From NCBI GenBank assembly GCA_001414485.1, contig LLEY01000068.1:124001-188000 (forward strand): a stretch of 64,000 nucleotides of DNA. The letters run 5' to 3'. The notes under the pieces were generated by a model. It did no database searches and was not told the DNA's origin. It saw only the letters and a list, made by a program, of their open reading frames with translations. This DNA is from Calycina herbarum (lineage: Eukaryota; Ascomycota; Leotiomycetes; Helotiales; Pezizellaceae). Of this stretch, positions 20,417 through 31,502 are shown piece after piece. Each line of letters opens with the position of its first letter. The first letter of the stretch is position 1. The position numbers and the translations under genes are program-made.

Positions 20417-21283
20417 ATGACACCGACGGGTGAGCACGAGCGTCTACGGCAGCTACACGAGGTGAAGTCAGGTTGGTTCACCCTCGACATACCTGATCAT
20501 AGCGAGGAGACACTGCGATGGGTCGTGGAGGAATACGGCTACCGGTCATTTGTTTACGAGATGGACGAAGTCAATAACGATGTCTCGCGCCAAATCATGG
20601 AGGCTTGTTACGTGTTTTTTGTCAAGGAGATCGGCAGTGTTTGGCTACATGAAATTAGTTTCGACGATACACCGGAGACAGTCTCACGCACCGTCAAGTA
20701 CCATAACCTCTTGACTACTGCGATCATGCAGGTAAGATCACTTCTCCCATCATGGCAATCTGCGAAATTTCAGCTAAGACTGATGAAGATGTACGACGGC
20801 ACCGACGAATTTGACGTTGAGGAGTATTGGGCGTTGGTTGCGAAGAATCAGCCTCAAATTGATGTTACAAAGGTAAAATCTCCATGGAGTTTCATTCATA
20901 GAGTCTAACAAATGACATTTTACCAGACCGAGCTCGACTTGGCACAAGTATTCATGCCACTAAGTACGTTGGTCACCCAGGAGTACGATAGTGATGACGA
21001 GGAAGAGCAGGTGAAGCTCGTTGCGAAGGCGAAGTCGAAGAAACACCGTATGGCATTCAACAATTGGTGGGCGGCAGAAAAGAAGGCGAAGTCGAGAAAG
21101 AATCGGGCGGCATTCAAGGCTTGGTGGAAGGATGAGGAGAAGAAGCGTGGATCTGCAAGTCGCACCGACTATCAAACTCATTTCCAAGGACAAAATGGGC
21201 TTGAATTACCTCTCCGAATTCATCGCAGCACCCCTCAAAGCACTCAACACACACACGACTTACCCTTCCGAAACCGAGTCTAA
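20417..21283 (+). CDS. Unrecognised protein with a WW-containing internal repeat next to a transposon-rich stretch
   Basis: Exons 20417-20872 and 20927-21283 (54-bp intron with branch site TCTAAC, phase 0) give about 270 residues. A further 42-bp in-frame stretch at 20732-20773 has GT-AG ends and may be a very short optional intron. The N-terminal ~150 residues are acidic and helical with no known domain. The C-terminal exon has an acidic patch (DSDDEEEQ) followed by two ~19-residue lysine-rich repeats (KSKKHRMAFNNWWAAEKK and KSRKNRAAFKAWWKDEEKK). After the repeats, the +1 frame also stays open (to 21401) and looks protein-like, so the true C-terminus is uncertain. An in-frame ATG at 20348 is possible, but the one at 20417 sits after a typical leader. 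Confidence 0.5.
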
Positions 21284-21628
21284 GGAAAGAACATTGCAAC
21301 AAACGGGACATATTCTGGGGAATGGAGATGACTTGGAATGTACGATGAAGATAATCCTGGGGTATTGGTCACGAATAAACTGTGTAATGGTCAAAAACTA
21401 GAGTTGAGAGGACGTCAATGGTTGGATTGATGAATAATGATCACAAAGCTTTGTAATAGTAGACCGATGACAAGAAATCAAAACAACTTCTTGAAGACCC
21501 TCAACTATGGATGTTGTTGTTGTTATTGGCTTATCATAGGAGAAGCAAAAGAGTCCTGTGGGTATCAGACGATAGTTACCCAATGCAGCAACAAGACTTG
21601 AAGATAACTTGAATTGGTAATACATAGT
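21284..21628. other. Intergenic 3' region
   Basis: About 345 bp lie between convergent stop codons. Apart from the possible frame extension to 21401 noted for the upstream gene, nothing is seen. Confidence 0.4.
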
Positions 21629-23625
21629 CTAAGCAACCTCTCGCAACCACTTTTGTATCTCCATAAACTTTTTAATAGCCCCACTAATCGCAAGCCAATC
21701 CTCAGCATCAGAAAAGTTGACTGACCGACTCAAATAGAATGTCCACTAGATAGAAATTAGCAATTGCCAGAAAGCTCAAGATTTTGAGTTGATAACGCAA
21801 CAGAATTATGAAAATATTCAACGTGTATGAGGGCAGGAAATCTAAACTTAAGAAGAGAAACTCACAAAAGCAGCCTCCTCCTTCCCCCTCGCCGCCGCCG
21901 TCCCAACAAGCAAAACCCACAACAAAACACCCGGATACCTCACCCAAAACTCATCATCACAACACTTCGAAAAAGCCCCAAACAACTCCCGAAACGCCAT
22001 CTCATTACTCCCATCGTGAAAGTGTATCGGTCTCCTCTGCAGACTATGTTCATAAATGACCCCCGCATTCTGAATACTCTCCAAAACATGGTTATGACAA
22101 GCTTTATGACATGTTGAAAGAAGTGGTAAGGTGAGGAGGTGGGTTTTGTAGGGATGTATGGGCTCGCCTATGAAGGGGATCGGTTCTGTTTCTTCGGTTT
22201 TGAATTTAGGTTTGAGGGACTGGGAGGAGAATTGTTGGGTCAGGAGATACATTTCTTCCAGGCAGGTTGTTATTGCATTTTGGCCTTTGCGGTGTTTTAT
22301 TGGGGTTTCGAAGTTTCCAGAGGTGGATAATGGTGATTCGTGGCCAGAAAATCGATGGCAGGTGGTAGAGGAGACGGGTCGGTTGACGAAATATTCGACA
22401 CTTGGGAAGCGGGGGGCTCTTCCTGTCAAAACTGATATCGTATAATCAAAACTGCTCAATTCATGAGTTCGTATGCTCTTGGTATTAAATGAGCTAGTGG
22501 TTTGGGGTTACTTACATGATGAGTTTTGCTGTGCGTGCCCAGTCTCCATCTTTCTGGAGACATCGAAATCCTCCTCTGAGGTTGACGATTCTTTCTATCG
22601 CATCCATATGGGAGCTCATTTCATCCGCATTTCTATAGCCCGCCTATTAAATATTTGAGTAAGTGGAGTAAAACAAAACGAAACTGGTATTCTTGAAGTA
22701 GAAATCGAGCTTTTGATATGATCCTTTCAATGCCGAAAGTAGCTCAGAACCTTCGACCGAGATAAAAGTATATTTGAGCTCCTCGTGGCGAAATAGCAAT
22801 AGCATCGACCACCAATAAGTAAACGAGAAGTACTCAGAATTGACACGAAGAAAATCATCAACCAAAAGCGAACAGAAGAAAGAGAACAAAAACAACATAC
22901 CGTCCACATGCTAAAAGTCATAATAGCCCCAATAGTAACATCACTCGTCGCAGTCTTCGGATCCTCAAGCCGTCCCTGAATCCACTTCAAAGTATCAACC
23001 CGAAACTGGAAACACTCCGTACTCTGTCCAATCCAAGAAAGAACAGCTGGGTCCAAAACCGCTCCCTTTACAGGCGCAAAATCCGGACTTTTGATATGAG
23101 GCATCCAATGTGACTGCCTCGGCGTCACACTTCTTCCATCATCGATACGATCGGAAGCTGTCACCCGGAAGGGAGTAGGAAAAGGCCATTTCGATCGGTT
23201 AACGTATAGAACAGGCCCTGTTTTCTCAAACCATGCGTAGGGAACTACTGATTGATTTCCTTCCTGTCAGTAAATGACTCTCAATATCGGATAACAGACA
23301 CTTGAGGGAATATCTCACAATTTGCCTGACCTGGAACTGCAGCCGTAAGTGGCAACTCTGGTGGCTTCTCGGGGATAGCCTTGGTGGCGGGTTTTTGTTT
23401 TTCTTCTTCTGCGGGAGGTCGTAATTGAAGAAGACGTCTCGGTTGTTTCGCTCTCTTTAAATATGCTTTCTTGACTTCCCTCGATTTCTGATGATGTCCT
23501 TTCATAACATGTGACCGGACCGTACTCAAGCTGGAAACCGTGCCGCCTTTCCCCACAAGTACAAATTGTAGGGGTTGTGGTCGTACATCGTCGTCTTCGT
23601 CCTTTCTCGGTCGTGGCTGACACAT
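21629..23625 (-). CDS. Fungal-specific transcription-factor-like protein without a zinc cluster
   Basis: Five exons, 23331-23625, 22901-23247, 22516-22643, 21866-22451 and 21629-21745, give 490 residues with all phases consistent. The N-terminus has the conserved block QFVLVGKGG, SSLSTVRSHVM and HHQKSRE, typical of a large family of ascomycete proteins that keep the fungal_trans_2-like helical domain but lack a Gal4 zinc cluster. Later exons show the family's usual AGYRNADEM-x2-H and RIVNLRGGF segments and a C-terminal helical region. They are probably nuclear regulators, many of them uncharacterised. The ATG at 23625 gives MCQPRPRK; a small upstream exon cannot be excluded. Confidence 0.75.
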
Positions 23626-24163
23626 AATTACAAGCAACAAGCTTATTCATCGAGGCGTTTGGTAATCGAGTTGTTTATGAGAAAACGAGTCGGAATGCTT
23701 ACACTGCATAGAAAGAAGGTAACTTTATCTGTTGGAGATTGACCCAAGAACGGAGGAGTTCCGGGGATTTCAACGCTTGGCTCAAAGTTACCTAGCACCG
23801 GTTATTACCCCCGCATTCTATTGGTGTAGAGACTTGTCAGAGGAATTGAAAGCCACAGGAGACAAGTCCGACTTATGTACTCATTGCAGAGAAATGATTA
23901 ACCTATTACTTCATCATTACCATGCAGACGTGGCAACTGATCAATCCTTAGGGATGGGCAAATACGAAGAAGGTTGATCAAATTGTCGGCAACGGCTATT
24001 GGGGGCCAGGGCTTGGTCCAATGGCAAGAAAATTGCTGCGCAATTATACGGACACAAGTAATATTATCGTTTCGTCTCTTCCCGATGTGTTACAAGCGTT
24101 CCTCCAAAGACAAGCAGAACGGTCCGATAGAGACTTGACTCCAAACTCCAAGCCTTGCATCCA
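23626..24163. promoter_or_regulatory. Upstream region of the transcription-factor-like gene
   Basis: 540 bp between two minus-strand genes. It should hold the promoter of the gene starting at 23625 and the 3' UTR of the Rab escort gene. No gene is seen; the small plus-strand frames lack an ATG in good context. Confidence 0.4.
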
Positions 24164-25901
24164 TCAATAATCTTCATTGTCGTCGTCATCAGCATTCATT
24201 CCATTCCTCTCTTCGAATTGCATAAACTGCAGCTCCTCATTATCCCCAATTACTTCCTTCCATCTCTCTTCAACTCCATCTAACATTTGGTCATCAAACG
24301 ACATGTCGAGAGATGATGTGCTCGTCTCTTTCTGCTCGTAATACCACCTGTACAACAGACTTGGCTTCGCTTCTTCAACCGACTGGTAAAAGGTAGCCAG
24401 GGCAAGCTCTAGGATTGCTTTGCTCTTATTATTGTGCAGAGTTGTAGCATAAAGAACACCTGTTATGCAATTAGTTATGCCCCAACTTGAAACAAACAGC
24501 AAGATGGAAGGTTGAAAAGCATTATCAGTTTACAAAGATATCGTCAAGGTTATTCAGACAATGTAGATAAGTAATTTTTAATTAAATCATCATGTAATGC
24601 GGGGAAGTGATTAGCGGAAGAAGAGAAGAGGATGCTTACATTGACCAGCTGGACACTCTCCAGTTTCACTCGAATGTACCATGATATACACAGGGTTTTC
24701 TTGGACGAAGTCTTCAACGTGAAGAGTGTTTGGTGGGAACACAATAACAGAGACAGCCGCGAGAGGAGCCCCTTCCACAGAGCTTTTGAAAATCGAGGCA
24801 AGAGGTGACGAGATCACAGCAACAATCCTCGAGATCGCCTTCACATCTCCCTGGTCTTTCATGTCGTGGATATGGAGCTTGGTTTCCACATGCTCTCCGT
24901 TTGCGAGAAGCAAGTCAGGAAGGTCATCATTGACGAGGCGGACATCAGTGATGCCACAGTCAAGTACATAGACGCCCCCACCAACTGCTCCAGCTCGACA
25001 AGCAACTTGTGCAATCTCTGCACCCCCACCCCATTTTGGAACAACTGCCCCAAAACCAGGACCAAAGAGTCCGATTGAAGTCAAATGGCGAGCAATCCGT
25101 GGAAGGGCCCATTTCACAGTGGTCTTCTCCGGTGATTCCAAAGGCAATGCCAGAGCAGAAATTACCATCTGCAAATGGTCTGGGAATTTGAACTGCGACG
25201 AGAGAAAAGTTTGTAAACTGCTCTCGCCATGTGCTTCCCAAATATCCGCCTGATTCTCGTAGTCCACCACGAACTTCAAAAACTTCATCAGACTTCGTTT
25301 CGCTCGGTTGTCGATATTCTTATCTTGAAAAATGTCTTCCCGGCCATTTGGTAACCGTTTCAACGATGAACCATCCGCATCATATATCCACCAATTTCCC
25401 ACTGCCTGGAACTCCAGCTGGCGGTAGACTTTCGACGATACCAGATAGGAGAGGAGCTTCGACTTGGTGTAGATGATTTGGGGGGAGAGCGTGAGGGTGT
25501 AGGCTCGTGAGAAAGAGAGCTTGGGTGATTCATTTGACTCGTCTTCTGCTGCTGCCTTCCACAGGCTGGTATTTCGAAATGGAGTTGGGTGTGTAGCTGT
25601 GATGTTGTCAGAGAAAGCCCATGGACGGCGGAAAGGTCTGCTAACCATTCTCAAGCTTCTCTACCCATTCATCAACTTCTTGCAGACTAAAAGCAGCTTC
25701 GGAGCCGCCATAGTATTGATTTTCGTCGACATGGAGTATCTTCTTGTCAGAGCGGGACAAGGCTCTTCAAGGCAGGCTACGTCAGTCAGACTGGATCATC
25801 GTATCTGCCGATGAGGAAGATACTCACAAAGCTAGCAAAGAATGCTGGAGGCCAGTTCCTTCGATCACCACATCCCATTTGGTGTCGCTCAAGGATTCCA
25901 T
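24164..25901 (-). CDS. MRS6: Rab escort protein, component A of Rab geranylgeranyltransferase (Mrs6 type)
   Basis: Four exons, 25828-25901, 25646-25764, 24640-25596 and 24164-24459, give 481 residues. The N-terminus reads WDVVIEGTGLQHSLLALAL, then KKILHVDENQYYGG, the dinucleotide-fold signature of the GDI/REP superfamily. The following AAFSLQEVDEWV insert and the long segment before SYLVSSKVYRQLEF point to REP rather than GDI. Later blocks include GFGAVVPKWGGGAEIAQV, YVLDCGI and CPAGQCVLYATT, and the tail is acidic. REP binds newly made Rab GTPases and presents them for prenylation, then delivers them to membranes. In place of the usual GxGxxE, the first motif reads EGTGLQHS, as in other REPs. 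Intron 3 (180 bp) is the longest. Confidence 0.88.
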
Positions 25902-27124
25902 CGTGAAGAGTTCTTAAGGAAAAAGTTTAGTGGGGGCTGGGAAGGATCCATAGGGTTTAGCTTCTGCCGCTAACCTAAACCCGATTAGGCTACGAGGCTC
26001 GAGGGGACAAAACCCAATTTTCGCGAGGGAAAACTCTTCTCTCTTCTCTCTTCAACCCTCCGACCCAGCTGCGCGATTCTGCTCCAAAACCACAGAATTG
26101 CGTGTGGGAGATGCCTTTCAGTAGGCGTCTCAATTGTTGGATGGTAGACGAATTCTTCATCCTGTATCTACTGCTCTTGAATCTTTGATCTGACGGATGC
26201 GGTTCGAAATGGACGATACACTTTCTACCTTTATACACCGAGTATTTAGAACCTCTCATCTGTGAGATACAATTGCCTCATATCTTGATCAAATTGGACC
26301 TTCCATAGATATGGCCTCACAAGATGTCATCCTCGTTAACGCGATTTCTGCACTTATCTGACCAATTTTGTTTTTGATTTCAACCCCGTTTTGCACCATG
26401 CTCCCTCGAGATTGAGAACGACTTCCCCATACTTGGAGGCCTAAAAAAGCTCAAGCTACGAGGAGACAAGGAGAAGTCCAGTGAAAAGAGTTACCAAGAG
26501 CAAGATGGGCGAAAGGAGCCATAGCAGAAGGAAATTCGATATCCCCAAGCTCAACCATCCTTACCCCCCCCTAAATGTGCTGAGATCCTCTATCTCTCTG
26601 ATATTCATAAGCTTTACCATTACCATGGCGAAATAATGCACAGGTGCCAAAAGCATCAACTGCAGATGGGGCCTGGGGCTCACTTGTGTCTCTTACGTAT
26701 TTCTCGGGTCCTTCGCGAGTAAAGAGGTTCAAACGCTGGTGTTGTGAATACAACCACAATTTTCGTTTGAGGTAAAGTTACTAGATTTAAATGTTCCTAA
26801 ACAATATCGAATGAATGATACTAATTTGATTATTTGAAAAGACGGTGAATACTTGAGAGGAACGAATGATAATTATTTTAACATCTTAAGATATGGTTTA
26901 TTCTAGACCATTTGGAATATAAATACATTTTAAGTGGTGTACGCTGAACAATAACAGAAAACCTATAATGCCATTCCAGTTCATCAACAGCAAAATTCTA
27001 AAAGTCTCTCAAGTCAAAATAGATATTCGCTAACTATGTACAGTAAATTTCTCAAGCATGAGTTCTTCGAGCTTGCATATATCTTCCTTCACCCGCCTAC
27101 TACCACTTCCCATACATTTACTCC
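25902..27124. other. Upstream region of MRS6 and 3' flank of the oxidase gene
   Basis: 1.2 kb without a supported gene. Positions 26760-27060 are strongly AT-rich. A short C-rich stretch with seven consecutive C lies near 26565-26572. No RNA gene or repeat was identified. Confidence 0.4.
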
Positions 27125-28951
27125 TCAAGAAGCAGCCCTCCCCACACTCTGTGGGTTGGAAAACAAGTTGTTCGGATCAACCGACTTCTTGATATCCGCC
27201 AACTTCTGATAATGGCCCATCCAGTACTGATTCTGCGCGACAGTTGTAGAAAGTGTAGGATCAGCATAATTAATATAAGATCCAAAAGTCGTGGTTTTCA
27301 CTAGAAATCATATTAGCAACTCCTCTCCCTCACTCGAGGAAACAGAGACTTACTGTTAGTAGTAATACTATTCACCCAGCCATTCAAGAAATCAAATCCA
27401 TTGCTTGGATAACTTCCCGAGTTGACACGATCATAAAACTCGTACTTGATCAACGCATTTCGATGAGCATAGGATGAATAATCAACACCAAGTCTCGTGA
27501 TGGTGGAGTTGACACCCCCGTGGAGATCAAGGATGAGATACCAATCCTGTGGTTGAGTGCATGTCAGTACATATGTCGGTAGTGAGAGGAGGGGTTGGAT
27601 CTATGGAGAAGATAAATGAATTGCGATATTGCGGGGGAGAAAAACCTCCGACGTCCCACATATAATATATTTTTATGTTGAAGACTGGAAGCGAATGTTG
27701 TAACACGAATGTGGGGCTCGAAGTTAGGGAGAGAGGGAAGAGAAATCGTACGCACTCTGATGTTTGATCGAGCTGTGCTATACCAGTATGCCCAGAAAGC
27801 ATCCATTGCAGCGTCATTCAATCTTTCGGTCATCAAACTCTTGGAAAACTAAAAGTATTGTCTCGTTAGGCTCAATTGTTAAGGTAAATGGAGAGCGGAA
27901 TCTTACGAATGTCTCATGAACATCATAGTTCAATGGTGTTGACAAACTCCCGTACGCATATCCAGTCAAAGTATCTATCCACCCCTGCTGCGAGATCTGT
28001 CCGCCAGAAACCCCTATCTTAGTCAAGAAAGGCTGAATCGCTGTCTGGAAATTTGCTTGTGTCCCGTAATAAACACCCATCAGAGCAACACTATTTCGAT
28101 TAATCATAATTCGCAAGTTCATCTCTGCCGGTGCAGTTCCATTGGCATAATCCTGCATTGCTGCAAAGGCAGTTCGCATTTGCTGCTGGTTGAAGTTGAG
28201 GGGATAATTGAAGACAATGTTATTCGATGGAGCGGCAAAGGTTTGGAATTTCATCGTTGTGATTATTCCAAATGAAGCACCTGCTCCTCGAATCGCCCAG
28301 AAGAGATCAGGATTTTGTGTTGCGGATGCTGTGACGACTGAGCTATTGGCGAGCACTACATTTGCTTCCACGAGAGCATCGGAAGCTAATCCCCTAGTTC
28401 GAGAACTGTAACCGTATCCTCCACCCACGACATGACCGCCTACTCCTACACTAAGACTTGGTCAGCGAAAACTTCTGCATTCCGTAGAAAAAGACCTACC
28501 CAGGGCAAGTTCCATGGGAGAAGGCACGTTGACCTTGACTATACAGTGACTGAGCAACATTTCCCAATCTTGCACCAACCCCAACAGATGCAATACCCGA
28601 TGCGCTATCAACAGTAACGGTGTTGAAAAGTTTCATGTCCACCATCAGGTGTCCATTCTCACCACCCAATCCATGTGATGCATAACTGTGACCTCCGGAT
28701 TTCGGCGTCACCATGATATTGTTGGCCGCAGCGCAAGAAACAGCAGCTTGAACTTGGGCAACCGTCGTTGGCTGCACAACAGCAACCGGAGTATATGGCA
28801 AACGGAGGTTGAATGGCTTGATGGTTTGTGACCATTGTGAATTTGTCGTCAGGATCTGAGGAACACTTGCAGCTGATAGACAAGTATCAATAGCTGCCAT
28901 GGGAGCAGCATTGATGGCAGTCGGAGCTAAGAGCAAGATAGTGAAAAACAT
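27125..28951 (-). CDS. Secreted FAD-dependent carbohydrate oxidase, AA7 / berberine-bridge type with bicovalent flavin
   Basis: Five exons, 28500-28951, 27907-28450, 27756-27848, 27354-27546 and 27125-27300, give 485 residues, the family's usual length. Residues 1-15 are a signal peptide (MFFTILLLAPTAINA). The FAD-binding domain has SGGHSY with His88 and HGTCPGVGVGGH with Cys149, the two residues that anchor FAD in glucooligosaccharide-oxidase-type enzymes. Near the C-terminus come the BBE block SYINYADPTL (candidate catalytic Tyr) and VDPNNLFSNPQS. Such enzymes oxidise the reducing-end C1 of oligosaccharides to a lactone and release H2O2, though some relatives act on alcohols or alkaloids. 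It is divergent from a secreted lactonase gene. Substrate cannot be read from sequence. Confidence 0.9.
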
Positions 28952-30014
28952 ATTGACAGAACTCCCAGAAGTGATCGATGCGAAGCTGAAAAGAAATCTT
29001 GCTACAAAACCCAGCACAAAAGAAGCCTGGGGATCCAGTCTTCTTCACTTGAATATGTACCACTGCAGTCATAAGCCATCACCTCGCCACTTAGCCATCA
29101 GCTCAAAGTAAATATGCACTGTATGCACAAATAAGGCAATACTCAATGAAAGCACCCACAATCTTCAATTATCGTATGAGTAGTATCAAAGCACAAGCCC
29201 TCGTGACAAAAAGTAACTCTTGTTCCCCGGGTCTTTCGGTAACGGCAGCCTAGAATTACCGACTATAATGAAGCTTTTCTCCACCGCCCCAGAAAGATAG
29301 ACGAGGTGGTATCGTTTCCCCTGATTGTGGCTTACTAAACCCAAGAAAGCTAGACGAGCGTAGCATTTCTTCCCCTGACAAGAACGAACGACTGAGTCTG
29401 GAACATAGCCGACATAGAAAGCAATTTCGAGATAATAGTAAGATGAGCCCACCTTGTTTACTCACGTGTGAGAACAGGGTATATTGCAACCATATTTCAA
29501 CCCCACACTCTCATGCAAGCTCACTATCAACTGGGACGGGTCGGAAACCGGCATCCCAATGTCGCACTTGAAGTTGGTGGCGGAAATCTCCCGAGTCCGC
29601 GGCTATATAAATATATAAAAAGGTTGCCTTTCTGCCTAAATCACAATTGCCTAATTCGGAACAGACGAGCCGATGTTCGAGAATCAGACCAAGTAATTAT
29701 TTCTTGTATTTCTGATGATCAGGTGCGGGTTTGGAATTGTGATGAGGCGATGTTACTATCGATGTATTAAACTCTAAATCAATTCGAGACTGGTGCCTTG
29801 GACATACCATTACCCCACAATCTGGGAAACCTCGTGTGCTTGGTGAACTTGTGGGGAAGAATTGAGGCTGTTTTGCAAAATACGTAACCACAGCCTCAAT
29901 GGTAAAAGCTCGCTCAGGACGAGATGAGATCGTCATTTCGTTGAAACGCTTCTTCTGTTAAATAACGAGATTCCCACTGAGACGAGGAAAATTTGATCGT
30001 TGAAGGTTTTCAAA
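28952..30014. promoter_or_regulatory. Divergent promoter shared by the oxidase and lactonase genes
   Basis: Start codons at 28951 (-) and 30015 (+) face away from each other across 1.06 kb with no gene between. A TATATAAATATATAAA element lies at about 29602-29617. No specific factor site is claimed. The arrangement would allow joint control of the two secreted enzymes. Confidence 0.55.
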
Positions 30015-31502
30015 ATGTCTTCCAGAATGAATCCATTACTTTTATTATCGGTGCTGCTATATGTCGTTTCAGCAGCGAATATTTTTGTCTCTCATTACCA
30101 AGGAACGATCCAGTCATTGACTTTGACACCAACAAGCAATGGAGGATACTCACTCACTACAAACAGTTCAACAAATGTTGGTGGGCAGCCAAGTTGGATG
30201 ACATTTGACTCCGCAAGTCGAATAATATACTCATCAGACGAAACTGGTTCTGGAAGTGCTTCTCTCACAGCTGTTACCGCGGCAGGAAATGGCGGCGTAT
30301 CGCTGGCGGGAAAGGCTACAGGTGTAACGCTTGGGGGTGTACACAACACTTTATATGGACCTGGTTATATTGCAGTTGCACATTAGTATGTATTCAGTCA
30401 ATTTTAAAAGCTCCCCACTGATTTGAGTTTAGCCAAATGTCGTCTATCACCACTTACAAGCTTCCGTTGACATCTTCCTCAAAATCTCTACAGACGTTGA
30501 AATATACGATGAGTGGACCAGGAAAAGTTCCATCTAGAGTAGGTCATTTTCTTCGTCTTCTTTTTGGCACATTTACTGTCTGGGGATTGTAAGAGTGGCA
30601 AAAGGAACTTCAATTTCCGAGAAGTTTCCTTGACTGCTAGCAATAATTCAGCAATCGATCAACAAGAAATATGACTTAGAACTACCTTCGAACATCCTTT
30701 TAGTCACCACTTCTAGCACCAACATGCTAACTTTTCCTTTTTAGCAAGATGCTCCCCACCCACATCAAGTTCTCGCCGACCCAACAGGAAACTTTCTTCT
30801 CTCGCCCGATCTAGGAGCGGATCAGATCAGAGTATTCTCAATCAACAAGTCCACAGGAAAACTCACCGACTGCCCAAGTTTTGTCACGGTCAGTAATCTT
30901 CCTTTCCCCCTTGTCTTGTATCAACATCCAAAAATATCGAGGAAATAAAAATGACCAAAAATTAACTCTCGCAGGCTCCCGGAACCGGACCTCGTCATGG
31001 GGAATTCGACGGAAAGATCCTCTATGTCGGCAACGAGCTCGCAAACACAGTAGCAGCATTTGCCGTTACTTACCCCGACGATGGAGGCTGTCTCACCCTC
31101 ACTCTCAAGCAAACCTTAACAACCATCGCCAACAACAAGCCACTCCCCTCAGGATCAAAGGTAGGAGAGGTTCACGTCAAAGATAGATTCCTTTATGTCT
31201 CCAACAGAAGAGATCTTTCATTCTCGCCAAACGACTCGATCGCCTCTTTTTCACTTGACGACGCGGGAGTTATGAAGTTCCAGCAGATTACCTCGAGTGG
31301 AGGTACTTATCCAAGAACTTTCTCCATCAACAAGGCTGGGGATTTGGTTGTCATTGGGGATCAGACGACTGCGAATGTGGTTGTTGTTACAAGAGATGTG
31401 ACCACTGGGCTTCTGGGTACTCAAGTTGCTAGCATGAGAATTGGGAGCACAGGTACGCCAGAAAATGACAATGGGTTGAGTGCAGTTCTCTGGGACGAAT
31501 AA
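30015..31502 (+). CDS. Secreted seven-bladed beta-propeller lactonase (6-phosphogluconolactonase-like family)
   Basis: Four exons, 30015-30385, 30433-30538, 30745-30888 and 30975-31502, give 382 residues. The start chosen is ATG 30015; a second in-frame ATG follows three codons later. A signal peptide covers about residues 1-21 (PLLLLSVLLYVVSA). Family blocks are PSWMTFD near blade 1, DAPHPHQVLADPTGNFLLSPDLGADQIRVF split over exons 3-4, GPRHGEFDGK, and GTYPRTFSINKAGD. These match the lactonase (PF10282-type) propeller, in which HPHQV and GPRH-like histidines line the active site. Cytosolic relatives open 6-phosphogluconolactone or muconolactones; fungal secreted relatives probably hydrolyse sugar lactones outside the cell. 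It pairs with the divergent oxidase gene. Confidence 0.88.
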
